64,000 nucleotides of DNA, taken from positions 1,488,001 through 1,552,000 of the forward strand of contig NZ_CP041216.1 of NCBI RefSeq assembly GCF_020511155.1, in the 5' to 3' direction. How positions within the stretch are numbered: the first letter of the stretch is position 1; each line of letters begins with the position of its first letter. The DNA is from Shewanella glacialimarina (GTDB lineage: Bacteria > Pseudomonadota > Gammaproteobacteria > Enterobacterales > Shewanellaceae). Shown piece by piece: positions 1-8,184 of this stretch. The notes under the pieces are model-generated. The model was not told the origin of the DNA and searched no databases. It saw only the letters and a program-made list of their open reading frames with translations. The position numbers were made by a program, and so were the translations under genes.

Positions 1-355
1 TAGGCACCATAGCTTCAATTAATTGGCTACCGACGGTTTTTACCGGATCAAGGCTGCCCGACGGGTCTTGAAAGATCATTGCCATATCGCTGCCCATTAA
101 GCAGCGGCGCTCTTTGGCGGTTAATTCTAGTAAGTCTTTGCCATCAAACATCATTCTGTCAGCCATAACATACCAGTTAGTGCCTAAAATTCCCAAAATG
201 GCTTTAGCTAATATACTTCGTCCTGAACCAGACTCTCCTACCAAACCATGAATTTCTCCAGGGTTCATGGTGAGACTGACTTTCTCTAATACCGCCACTC
301 TACCGTGGTCGGTTTCGAGTTCTATTGTTAGGTTTCGAATATCGAGTAATGGCAT
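1..355 (-). CDS. sapD: SapD, ATP-binding subunit of the Sap ABC transporter (5' part only)
   Basis: This is the first 118 codons of an ABC ATPase; the rest lies beyond the window start. The protein opens MPLLDIRNLTIE, as in enterobacterial SapD, and shows the Walker A loop at about residues 40-47 and the Q-loop (MIFQDPSG) near residue 94. It should energise import through SapB and SapC on the cytoplasmic face of the inner membrane. It is the fourth gene of sapABCD, starting 3 nt after the sapC stop. The Walker A reads GESGSGRS: the usual invariant lysine is arginine, which I checked at the base level. In E. coli, SapD also supports Trk potassium uptake, but nothing here tests that. The assignment rests on similarity to SapD and on the gene order. 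Confidence 0.9.
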   Translation of the reverse strand, partial: MPLLDIRNLTIELETDHGRVAVLEKVSLTMNPGEIHGLVGESGSGRSILAKAILGILGTNWYVMADRMMFDGKDLLELTAKERRCLMGSDMAMIFQDPSGSLDPVKTVGSQLIEAMVP

Positions 356-358
356 AAA

Positions 359-1249
359 TTAGTTTCTTATTGGTGCAATAGCGGATCGTAAACCGTCACC
401 AACCAGGTTAACGGCAAGTACGCTGAATAATATTGCTACACCAGGAATGGTAACAGTCCAGGGCGCCAGTAATAAATTATCTAAGCCCTGCGCAATCATC
501 GCGCCCCATTCTGGACTCGGTGCCTGGGCGCCAAGGTTTAAAAAACCTAACGCAGCAATATCTAAAATGGCTGCCGAAATAGCCATAGTAATTTGAATAA
601 TGAGCACTTCCCATACATTTGGCATAATAACATACCAAAAAATTTGCAGATTATTAGCGCCGTCAAGCTTAGCGGCAGTGACATATTCTTTTTGTAATTC
701 TTCATGAACAGCCTGGTGAATAGTGCGAATAAACTGCGGCACCATAGCAATTCCAACAGCCCAGAATACGTTATAAAGCCCAGGCCCTATAACAGCGACC
801 ACTAAAATAGCCATTAATAGTGATGGAATAGATAATAGGGCATCGAGTAAATGGCCTAAAATACTGGACTTTAGCCCTCGCATCATGCCGGAAATCGAAC
901 CTATTAAAAATCCAAAAAACAATGCACAGCTTACAATAATAAGTGACATGCCGAACGTTAGCTGAACACCATGTAAAATGCGGCTGAATATGTCTCGTCC
1001 AAGATCGTCAGTGCCTAAAAAGTATTCCACGTGTCCTAATGGATCCCAAGAAGGTGGCAGTAATAAAATTTGTTGATTCTGCTCATTAACAGAATAAGGA
1101 GCAATGAAGGGGGCTAAAATAGTGAGTAATAATAAAAAACAAACCCCCCACAATCCAATAAGTGCAAATGGATTTTTAGAAAATGCTTTCCATACTCTAC
1201 CAGCAGGAGTAGCAATATAGTCTTGTTTATAAATCTTAATAGGAGGCAT
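359..1249 (-). CDS. sapC: SapC, inner-membrane permease of the Sap transporter
   Basis: 296 residues, the usual SapC length. A first membrane helix spans about residues 28-50 and five more follow from residue 98 on. The cytoplasmic EAA loop that docks the ATPase lies near residues 188-212, with TAAKLDGANN and a following MPN. The motif GTDDLGRDIFSR at 79-90 is typical of DppC/OppC-type permeases. The ATG at 1249 overlaps the end of sapB by 14 nt, so the two are translationally linked, and sapD follows 3 nt after the stop. It should form the heterodimeric channel with SapB for peptides delivered by SapA. In enterobacteria and Haemophilus the system is linked to antimicrobial peptide resistance and, in E. 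coli, to putrescine export; its substrate here is unknown. Confidence 0.93.
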   Translation of the reverse strand: MPPIKIYKQDYIATPAGRVWKAFSKNPFALIGLWGVCFLLLLTILAPFIAPYSVNEQNQQILLLPPSWDPLGHVEYFLGTDDLGRDIFSRILHGVQLTFGMSLIIVSCALFFGFLIGSISGMMRGLKSSILGHLLDALLSIPSLLMAILVVAVIGPGLYNVFWAVGIAMVPQFIRTIHQAVHEELQKEYVTAAKLDGANNLQIFWYVIMPNVWEVLIIQITMAISAAILDIAALGFLNLGAQAPSPEWGAMIAQGLDNLLLAPWTVTIPGVAILFSVLAVNLVGDGLRSAIAPIRN

Positions 1250-2267
1250 ACAGTTCCTTTTTGCTCATTGGATTGATCACTGTATGGATAAATTCAATCA
1301 GTATGCTTAAAAAGATAATTAACAGTGACACAGAAAGTATACCTGCTTGAATGACGGTATAGTCACGTTGGTAAATACCTGATACTAACCAGCTACCTAC
1401 ACCAGGCCATGAAAAAATAACTTCCACAACAATACCATAGCTCGCAAATGAGCCTAACATAATCCCGATGCTTTTAAGCACAGGTATCATTGCATTTGGT
1501 AATGCGTGGCGAATAATAATTTTGAATGTATGTAAGCCTCTAGCTTCAGCTGCACGAATATAGGTTTGATTCATCACATGTAACATTGCCTGATGTGTAA
1601 TGCGCACTATTAAGGTAAAGGGCAAAACCGCAAGTGTAATAGCGGGCAAAATCAAGTGCATGATGGCATCGACAAAAGCTTGAAGCCGATAAGCGGAATC
1701 GGATAGCAAGGTATCAATTAACATGAATCCAGTGACTGGCTCAATTTGATAAAGTAAATTTATTTGCCCAGAGATAGGCAACCAGCCTAAGTTTACGCCA
1801 AACCAAAGTGATAAGGTTAATCCAAGCCAAAATATCGGGGTGGAATAACCGGTTAAGGTAAGTCCCAATATACTACCCTGGACAAGTTTATTCTTACTCA
1901 GCGCCGCAATAACTCCAATTGGTACGCCCAAAAATAATGCGATAGCGCCTGAGAATAGTGATAATTCAAATGATGCGGGTAGCACTGCTTTTAATTCGTC
2001 ATAAACGGGCTGTTGTGAGTTTATGGAAATGCCCATGTTGCCTGAAAAACGTTGTTGTACATAAGCGATAAATTGTCTTACATAATTACTGTCTAGTTTA
2101 AAGTCTTGATATATTTGAACGAATTGTTGATTGGTCGGTTGTTGAATACCGGTTAAAGCGTAGGTCTGATCTACCGGGAATAGATGAGTGGCATAAAATA
2201 ATACGGCCATCATAATCAAGGTTGTGGCTAAAAACAAACTGCTGCGTCTAAAAAAATATTGCCACAT
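1236..2267 (-). CDS. sapB: SapB, inner-membrane permease of the Sap transporter
   Basis: 343 residues, slightly longer than E. coli SapB (about 321). An N-terminal membrane helix (about 10-29) is followed by a periplasmic segment and a block of five helices from residue 100 on. The EAA loop lies near residues 236-262 (YIRAAEARGL, then HALPNAM), the signature of DppB/OppB-type permeases. It starts 2 nt after the sapA stop and overlaps sapC by 14 nt, so it sits in a tight operon. It should pair with SapC. The extra length is in a segment around residues 165-200, a loop between membrane helices. Confidence 0.93.
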   Translation of the reverse strand: MWQYFFRRSSLFLATTLIMMAVLFYATHLFPVDQTYALTGIQQPTNQQFVQIYQDFKLDSNYVRQFIAYVQQRFSGNMGISINSQQPVYDELKAVLPASFELSLFSGAIALFLGVPIGVIAALSKNKLVQGSILGLTLTGYSTPIFWLGLTLSLWFGVNLGWLPISGQINLLYQIEPVTGFMLIDTLLSDSAYRLQAFVDAIMHLILPAITLAVLPFTLIVRITHQAMLHVMNQTYIRAAEARGLHTFKIIIRHALPNAMIPVLKSIGIMLGSFASYGIVVEVIFSWPGVGSWLVSGIYQRDYTVIQAGILSVSLLIIFLSILIEFIHTVINPMSKKELYASY

Positions 2268-2269
2268 AA

Positions 2270-3895
2270 TTATTTACTCTCTGGTGTTTTCTCAACTATT
2301 TTTGCAAATGCAATGCCGCCATAAGGTCTCACTTGCATTGAGGTTATAGTGTCTTTCTTTAAGATAACCTTTTGAGCATGCGCAATTGGAATAAGCGGAA
2401 CTTGATCACTCAGTATGGCTTCAGCTGCTTGGTATATTGCCTTACGCGCTTCACGTTCAGTAGTATTTTGAGCACTGGTTAGTAAGTGGTCAAAATCTTT
2501 TTGGCACCATTTTGAACGGTTATTGTGCGATGCTAAAGCCGCGCAGCTAAGTAAAGGAGTAAAGAAGTTGTCAGGATCGCTATTATCTGCGTTCCATCCA
2601 ATTAACACAGAGTCATAATCATCACGGATAAGTTTTTGTGTAAATACACTCCAATCATATGAAACGATATTGATTTTGACGCCAATTTTAGCCAAATCGG
2701 CCTGAATTAATTCTGCTGTTTTAAGGGCGTTAGGGTTATAAACTCGCGCCACTGGCATTGCCCAGATATCAATCGATAATTTATCAATACCAGCTTCATT
2801 TAATAGTGCTTTAGCTTTTGCAGGATCATAGTTATTGGCATTAATATTATCAGAATATGCCCATGACGCGGGCGGTAAAATCCCTTTTGCTTCTACTGCA
2901 ATGCCATTATATACCACGTCTAAAATATTTTGTTTATCAATAGCGTGTGCCAGTGCGCGTCGGACCTTAATGTCATTTAAAGGTGGTTTTTGAGTGTTGA
3001 GCGCCCAAAATGCAACATTAAGCCCAGGTTTAATATCCACTTTGATATGCTTATGCTGGTCTATTACTGCTAGCTCTCCAGCTTTAGGCAAGGCTGATAC
3101 ACTACAGTCGCCGGTAATTAATTTGGTAATACGCGCAGTGCTTTTAGGTGTGATATCAAAAACTAAATGCTCAATGTCTGCCGCAGCTCCCCAATAATAA
3201 GGATGCCTGTTATAACGAATGTACTCATTTTTGACATATTGATTTAATTGAAATGGGCCTGTGCCAATAGGCTGGAAATCAATCTGTTCAGGTTCTCCGT
3301 TTTTAAGCAACATGTCGCCATACTCTGCTGACAGTATCACCGCAAAGTCTGTGGCTAAATTTGATAAAAATGAAGCATCTTTACGATTTAAGTGGAAAAC
3401 CACATGGTGAGAATCAATTTTTTCAATTGAACCAATAAGTTTATCAAAACCTATGCTTTGAAAAAATGGATAACCGGTGCGACTAACGAAATGATAAGGG
3501 TGTTGCGAGTCAATAATGCGATTAAACGAGAATAAAACGTCGTCTGCATTGAACGCTCTTTGTGGTTTAAAGCGACTTGTTTGGTGAAATAAAACTTCAT
3601 TACGCAGCACAAAAGTATAATTTAAACCATCATCACTAATGTGCCACTCAGTGGCTAACCCTGGCACAATATCACCCAGTTCTGGGTCGTAATTAACTAA
3701 CCGACTGTATATTTGATGGGAAGTGGCGTCGATAGTCGTGCCTGAAGTAACAAGTTGAGGGTTAAAACTTTCTGGGTTACCTTCACTACAATATACTAGT
3801 CCTGGGGGGAGGGTTGCTTGACCACACGCACTGAGCATAAGTCCGCTAAGACATATAAGCATATGCTGAATCTGTTGTCTTAAAGACATTGCCAT
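2270..3895 (-). CDS. sapA: SapA, substrate-binding protein (predicted lipoprotein)
   Basis: About 541 residues, a family 5 (DppA/OppA-like) solute-binding protein with SapA features: VYCSEGNPESFNPQ near the mature N-terminus, the ADDVLFSFNR segment, and DPDNFFTPLLSCAA near the C-terminus. It should capture peptides in the periplasm and hand them to SapBC. ATG codons at 3895 and 3889 are both possible starts, and neither has a strong Shine-Dalgarno; I chose the first. The signal peptide ends in LMLSAC, a good lipobox, so the protein is probably membrane-anchored, whereas E. coli SapA has an ordinary cleaved signal. First gene of sapABCD. Confidence 0.92.
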   Translation of the reverse strand: MAMSLRQQIQHMLICLSGLMLSACGQATLPPGLVYCSEGNPESFNPQLVTSGTTIDATSHQIYSRLVNYDPELGDIVPGLATEWHISDDGLNYTFVLRNEVLFHQTSRFKPQRAFNADDVLFSFNRIIDSQHPYHFVSRTGYPFFQSIGFDKLIGSIEKIDSHHVVFHLNRKDASFLSNLATDFAVILSAEYGDMLLKNGEPEQIDFQPIGTGPFQLNQYVKNEYIRYNRHPYYWGAAADIEHLVFDITPKSTARITKLITGDCSVSALPKAGELAVIDQHKHIKVDIKPGLNVAFWALNTQKPPLNDIKVRRALAHAIDKQNILDVVYNGIAVEAKGILPPASWAYSDNINANNYDPAKAKALLNEAGIDKLSIDIWAMPVARVYNPNALKTAELIQADLAKIGVKINIVSYDWSVFTQKLIRDDYDSVLIGWNADNSDPDNFFTPLLSCAALASHNNRSKWCQKDFDHLLTSAQNTTEREARKAIYQAAEAILSDQVPLIPIAHAQKVILKKDTITSMQVRPYGGIAFAKIVEKTPESK

Positions 3896-3992
3896 AACCA
3901 AATCGTATTTTGCGAGTCTGAAGGGCTATTTTAGCAGTGTAAATATCTTGGGAGCAAACAAGTTATTAAATTGTTTTTTTTACTTTTTATCT

Positions 3993-4026
3993 TTGCCCTT
4001 TAAATGGTTATTGAATTAAAGGGCAA
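3993..4026. repeat. 11-bp inverted repeat between sapA and pspF
   Basis: TTGCCCTTTAA at 3993-4003 is mirrored exactly by TTAAAGGGCAA at 4016-4026, with a 12-nt loop. It lies just after the pspF stop and could end pspF transcription. On the minus strand, however, the hairpin is followed by an A-rich stretch and not a T-run, so it is not a textbook terminator. Confidence 0.45.
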
Positions 4027-4041
4027 ACAGAGAGTTTAGCT

Positions 4042-5160
4042 TCACAATAAGTTGTATTTTTTTAGAATTCCGCGTAATTGATGATAGCTGAGGCCTAAAT
4101 TTTCAGCGGTTTTCTTCTGATTAAACTGGCTTTCAGCTAAAGCTAATTGTAATAAGGTGACTTCTTGTTTTTCTGTGTACTCTTTAAAATCGATAGGGAA
4201 GTTGATTGGGGGTAATTGTGTTGTTTGCTCTTGATTGCTCTGTGAAGGTGATGCCTGCATAGAAGTACTTACTTCTGCCCCCAACGACTCTGTGTGTGTC
4301 TCATCGGCATTATTTGAAATCACAGGTTGAATAAATGCCTGCTGACGCTCTTTGGTTTTAACACGAGTTTGGGGTCTATAAGGAGATGCGAATGGGTCAA
4401 GAATAATATGATCTATTTGCTGCCCCTCGCTGCCTTCTCGATATACGCTACGTTCAACCACGTTTTTAAGTTCTCGTATATTACCCGGCCAGGTATAACT
4501 TAATAATTGTTCAACAGCTAAAGGACTAAAACCGCCAAAATATTCTAGTTTGAGTTGCCTCGCCATACTGATGGCAAAGTATTCTGCTAAGTTCATAATA
4601 TCTTCTGTACGGCAACGTAGCGGCGGTAAAGTGATCACATCAAATGCTAATCGGTCTAATAAGTCTGCCCTAAATTCACCGGATTCAGCCAGTGAAGGTA
4701 AATCTTCATTTGCTGCACAGATTAAGCGCACATCGGTTTGTACTGTTTTACTGCCACCCACTCGTTCAAATTCACCGTATTCAATCACGCGCAATAATTT
4801 TTCTTGAATAAGCCCAGAGGTATTTGCTAACTCATCTAAAAATAAGGTGCCGCCATCGGCCCGCTCAAAACGTCCCTCGTGCTTTCCTTTTGCCCCGGTA
4901 AATGCGCCAGATTCGTGACCAAAAAGTTCGCTTTCGAGTAAGTTTTCACTTAAAGAAGAGCAATTGAGTTTTATAAAACTCTGATCCCACCTACCGGAAA
5001 GATAATGTAGCCGCTCTGCGATTAGCTCTTTACCCGTGCCTCGTTCACCAATAATAAGCACAGGCTTTGACAAAGGGGCTATTTTCGAGACATGCTCTAA
5101 TACTTCGAGTAATGCATTGGATTGACCAATAAGGTTATCTTGCTGAAATTGCTTATTCAC
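4042..5160 (-). CDS. pspF: PspF, sigma-54 enhancer-binding activator of the psp operon
   Basis: 372 residues, with an AAA+ domain lacking an N-terminal receiver domain, as in PspF. Walker A GERGTGKE is at 38-45, the sigma-54 contact loop GAFTGA at 85-90, Walker B GGTLFLDE at 103-110, and a Fis-type helix-turn-helix at about 348-368. It remodels RNA polymerase-sigma-54 at the pspA promoter and is normally held inactive by PspA. It is transcribed divergently from pspABC, as in enterobacteria. The start is GTG at 5160. It is about 45 residues longer than E. coli PspF because of a polar, low-complexity linker (about 262-320) between the AAA+ domain and the DNA-binding domain. Confidence 0.95.
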   Translation of the reverse strand: MNKQFQQDNLIGQSNALLEVLEHVSKIAPLSKPVLIIGERGTGKELIAERLHYLSGRWDQSFIKLNCSSLSENLLESELFGHESGAFTGAKGKHEGRFERADGGTLFLDELANTSGLIQEKLLRVIEYGEFERVGGSKTVQTDVRLICAANEDLPSLAESGEFRADLLDRLAFDVITLPPLRCRTEDIMNLAEYFAISMARQLKLEYFGGFSPLAVEQLLSYTWPGNIRELKNVVERSVYREGSEGQQIDHIILDPFASPYRPQTRVKTKERQQAFIQPVISNNADETHTESLGAEVSTSMQASPSQSNQEQTTQLPPINFPIDFKEYTEKQEVTLLQLALAESQFNQKKTAENLGLSYHQLRGILKKYNLL

Positions 5161-5278
5161 AGTATTTTAGTCTTTTACGCTAATTATTGGTGAAAATTAT
5201 AATAGATGGCTTAACAGAATAAATAAAGAAAAACATCAATTTAACTTTAAGTCATTGAAATTATATAACTTGTAAATG

Positions 5279-5297
5279 TTGGCACGCATAATGTATT
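5279..5297 (+). promoter_or_regulatory. sigma-54 promoter of pspABC
   Basis: TTGGCACG at 5279-5286 is a strong -24 element; the -12 region follows at the right spacing as ATGTA (5291-5295), where GT replaces the consensus GC. As I recall, the E. coli pspA promoter carries the same TTGTA-type -12 box. The pspA start is about 40 nt downstream. The AT-rich stretch upstream (5215-5275) should hold PspF enhancer sites, which I cannot place precisely. Confidence 0.85.
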
Positions 5298-5337
5298 AGT
5301 ATATTCGACATCTACATACAACTTTGAGGAACACATT

Positions 5338-6021
5338 ATGGGAATTTTCTCTCGCTTTGCTGATATCGTTAATTCAAACATCAGCGCAATACTTGATAAG
5401 GCCGAAGATCCAGAGAAAATGGTTCGCCTTATCATCCAGGAAATGGAAGATACAGTAGTAGAAGTGCGTTCTACTTCAGCAAAAGTATTAGCTGAGAAAA
5501 AAGAATTGCTTCGCCGTATTAGCCGAGTACAAGAACAGGTACAGGATTGGGAAGATAAAGCCGAATTAGCGATTTCAAAAGATCGTGAAGACTTAGCTAA
5601 AGCAGCGTTAGTTGAAAAACAAAAGACAGCTAACTTGCTGGCAACACTTGAAATGGAATTAAAGGTTGTTGAAGAACATATTGCTCGCTTGAAAGATGAA
5701 GTGGCGCAATTACAAGATAAGCTAACGGACGCCCGTGCTCGTCAAAAGACGATAATCATGCGCAAGCAAACAGCGACTTCTCGTCTAGAAGTTAAAAAGC
5801 AACTTGATTCAAGTAAAATTGATGATGCTATGATGAAGTTTGAACAATACGAGCGTCGTGTTGAAGGGCTTGAAGCGCAAGTTGATGCCTATGATTTAGG
5901 TAAGAGATCGACTTTAGATGATGAGTTTGCCGCACTTAAAGCTGAAGACTCAGTTAATGATGAGCTGGCAGCATTAAAAGCAAAAATGAAAGCTAAAAAT
6001 CAACCTAAATCAAAAGTATAA
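5338..6021 (+). CDS. pspA: PspA, phage-shock membrane-stress effector
   Basis: 227 residues, the standard PspA length. It begins MGIFSRFADIVNSNISAILD, the conserved amphipathic membrane-binding helix, and continues as an almost unbroken coiled coil (about 25-220) of the ESCRT-III-related PspA/IM30 family. PspA binds PspF in unstressed cells. On loss of membrane integrity it moves to PspB/PspC and the membrane, where it oligomerises and limits proton leakage. It is the first gene of the sigma-54-driven operon, with an AGGA ribosome site just upstream. No unusual features. Confidence 0.97.
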   Translation: MGIFSRFADIVNSNISAILDKAEDPEKMVRLIIQEMEDTVVEVRSTSAKVLAEKKELLRRISRVQEQVQDWEDKAELAISKDREDLAKAALVEKQKTANLLATLEMELKVVEEHIARLKDEVAQLQDKLTDARARQKTIIMRKQTATSRLEVKKQLDSSKIDDAMMKFEQYERRVEGLEAQVDAYDLGKRSTLDDEFAALKAEDSVNDELAALKAKMKAKNQPKSKV

Positions 6022-6041
6022 TAATTTTTCAGAGGTGAGTT

Positions 6042-6275
6042 ATGGATATGGATCTTCTTATTGCACCAATTATCATTTTTTTGGTTATTGTGGCACCTAT
6101 CTGGTTGGTTCTTCATTATCGCAGTAAGCGACAAGTGAGCCAGGGGCTCACTGAAGAAGAATTTAACCAACTTAATGATTTAATTGCTAAAGCGGATAAA
6201 ATGGGTGGTCGTATTCATACGCTTGAAGCAATTCTAGACAGTGAATCTCCAGAGTGGAGGACCAAACATGAATGA
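6042..6275 (+). CDS. pspB: PspB, membrane sensor partner of PspC
   Basis: 77 residues: one N-terminal membrane helix (about 4-26) followed by a basic, helical cytoplasmic tail, as in PspB. With PspC it senses inner-membrane stress and recruits PspA, releasing PspF. An AGAGGTGAG ribosome site precedes the ATG. The last 8 nt overlap the pspC start, so the two are coupled. Confidence 0.93.
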   Translation: MDMDLLIAPIIIFLVIVAPIWLVLHYRSKRQVSQGLTEEEFNQLNDLIAKADKMGGRIHTLEAILDSESPEWRTKHE

Positions 6276-6663
6276 ACCTAAAGGGCGAACCTTATACCGT
6301 ATTCCCCAAACGGGTAAAATTGCAGGTGTATGTTCAGGGGTTGCTGAGTATTTAAATTTTGAAGTTTGGTTGGTCAGAGTAGTTGCCGCATCAATATTTT
6401 TACTAGGTGGTAGTGGTGTAATCTTAGTTATTTACATCGCAATGTGGATGATTTTAGATGTAAAACCGCGAGTGCAACAGCACCAAGACAACCATAAAGA
6501 CATTGAGCTTAAAAAGAAAGTTTGGCAAGCTGGCGAGCCAGCAAAACAAGCTTTGTTTGATGTCAATCGACAGTTTTCAACATTGGAAGCTCGATTACAA
6601 AAGCTTGAACAACATGTTACTTCAGACACATTTGATTTGAAACGCCAAATCAATAGTCTGTAA
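6268..6663 (+). CDS. pspC: PspC, membrane sensor of the Psp response
   Basis: 131 residues from the ATG at 6268, chosen because GGAGG sits 7 nt upstream and MNEPKGRTLYRIPQTGKIAG matches the known PspC start; a GTG further upstream at 6241 is less likely. The PspC domain (about 10-68) contains GVCSGVAEYL and a hydrophobic hairpin (about 38-63). A charged C-terminal coiled coil follows. It acts with PspB as inducer of the response and sits at the end of the pspABC transcript before a strong terminator. Confidence 0.94.
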   Translation: MNEPKGRTLYRIPQTGKIAGVCSGVAEYLNFEVWLVRVVAASIFLLGGSGVILVIYIAMWMILDVKPRVQQHQDNHKDIELKKKVWQAGEPAKQALFDVNRQFSTLEARLQKLEQHVTSDTFDLKRQINSL

Positions 6664-6671
6664 TCAAATCT

Positions 6672-6699
6672 AGGGCGGTTATCCGCCCTTATTTTATTT
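6672..6699 (+). terminator. rho-independent terminator after pspC
   Basis: AGGGCGG (6672-6678), loop TTAT, CCGCCCT (6683-6689), then TATTTTATTT. It separates pspABC from ycjX, although some read-through into ycjX is plausible because that gene begins 10 nt later. Confidence 0.85.
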
Positions 6700-6709
6700 G
6701 GAATCAGCC

Positions 6710-8167
6710 ATGAGTTTACTGGATCGATCGCTCAATAAAATAACTCAGTCAGCCCAATCTTTACTCCATCGCAGTACCGACCGACATGTTCGCTTAGCGG
6801 TAACGGGTCTATCTGGTGCTGGTAAAACAGCATTTATTACTGGACTGGTGAATCAGCTGCTACATGCTGGTTTGAACTTCGATAAAAATCCTTTACCTTT
6901 ATGGCAAGTTGCGCGTGATGGGCGTTTATTGGCGGTAAAGCGGTCATTACAACCTGATCTTGATATCGCCAGTTTTGATTATCAAAGTGCAATGCAAGCT
7001 TTGGGTGAACAGCCTCCGCTTTGGCCACCCTCCACGCGAAATATTACTGAACTGCGTTTAGCAATTAAGTATCGTCCAGAGCAAGGTGTGTTAGCAAAAT
7101 TAACTGACTCAGCGACTTTGATTGTTGATATTGTAGATTATCCAGGTGAGTGGCTACTCGACTTACCTATGTTAAAACAAGATTTTACCGCCTGGTGCTT
7201 GAGTCAGCAGCAGGGCGTGAGTCGATTACAAAGCTCCCCTTTATATAGTGCATTTGCAAAACAAGTCACTGCACTCGATTTATCCGCTCCCGCAGATGAG
7301 CAAGTGTTAAAGCAAATAGCTGATAGTTATCAGCATCTTTTACAAGACATGGTGCATAAGCAGGGCTTTTATTTTGCTCAGCCGGGAAGAATGCTACTTC
7401 CTGGTGAGTACGAAAATACCCCGCTGCTGACATTTTTTCCATTAGTGCATTTATCGCCCATTCAACATGCAGAACTAAGTCAGTCTGATGCAGCTAGCAC
7501 CTATCAGGTACTAAAAAAGCGCTACCAGCAATACGTTATTCAAGTGGTTAAACCGTTTTATAAGGATCATTTTGCTAAGTTTGACCGCCAGGTTGTGTTG
7601 GTGGATTGTTTAAATGGTTTAAACCATGGGCAGAACCAGTTCAATGATATGGGATTGGCATTAAATAGTATTATGGAAAGCTTTCAGTTTGGACAATCGA
7701 GTTTACTGAAACGTCTTTTCTCACCTAAAATCGATAAAGTATTATTTGCCGCAAGTCAGGTGGATCGTGTTACCCGAAGCCAACAAAGTCATATTTTGAG
7801 TCTATTAACTGACATGCTAAAACAAAGCCAGCATTTTGCTCGTTTTGAAGGTTGTGAAGTCGAAACCATGGCAGTTAGTGCGATTAAAGCGACTCAGCAT
7901 GGGATGATTAATACTGCAGATGGCCAACAAGAAGTCATAAAAGGGCGCGATAAAACGGGAAAATTAATCACCCTTTACCCTGGTGATGTACCCAGCCACT
8001 TACCTGATGCTGAGTTTTGGCAACAACAGGGTTTTGGCTTCCCATCATTCGCACCGCCTTATCAGGACTTTGTTTCTGGTGGCAGTGTCAATCCACAAGA
8101 GCGTCTTTATCCCCATATTCGTTTGGATCATTTATTAGAGTTTTTACTAGGCGATAAACTCGCATAA
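6710..8167 (+). CDS. ycjX: YcjX, P-loop NTPase associated with the Psp regulon (DUF463)
   Basis: 485 residues from the ATG at 6710; a TTG four codons earlier is also open, but the ATG has a GGAA-type ribosome site. Walker A GLSGAGKT is at about 33-40, and VDIVDYPGEW near residue 145 looks like a switch/Walker B segment of a G-protein-like fold. It belongs to the YcjX/DUF463 family, which in E. coli is part of the Psp regulon; the biochemical role is still unclear. It lies directly downstream of pspABC and upstream of ycjF, the conserved order. Confidence 0.92.
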   Translation: MSLLDRSLNKITQSAQSLLHRSTDRHVRLAVTGLSGAGKTAFITGLVNQLLHAGLNFDKNPLPLWQVARDGRLLAVKRSLQPDLDIASFDYQSAMQALGEQPPLWPPSTRNITELRLAIKYRPEQGVLAKLTDSATLIVDIVDYPGEWLLDLPMLKQDFTAWCLSQQQGVSRLQSSPLYSAFAKQVTALDLSAPADEQVLKQIADSYQHLLQDMVHKQGFYFAQPGRMLLPGEYENTPLLTFFPLVHLSPIQHAELSQSDAASTYQVLKKRYQQYVIQVVKPFYKDHFAKFDRQVVLVDCLNGLNHGQNQFNDMGLALNSIMESFQFGQSSLLKRLFSPKIDKVLFAASQVDRVTRSQQSHILSLLTDMLKQSQHFARFEGCEVETMAVSAIKATQHGMINTADGQQEVIKGRDKTGKLITLYPGDVPSHLPDAEFWQQQGFGFPSFAPPYQDFVSGGSVNPQERLYPHIRLDHLLEFLLGDKLA

Positions 8168-8184
8168 TTAGTGAGTATTAATGT

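Noticed and set aside
5247..5435. 62-codon minus-strand ORF over the pspA promoter
   Set aside because: It would cross the sigma-54 promoter and the pspA start; no support.
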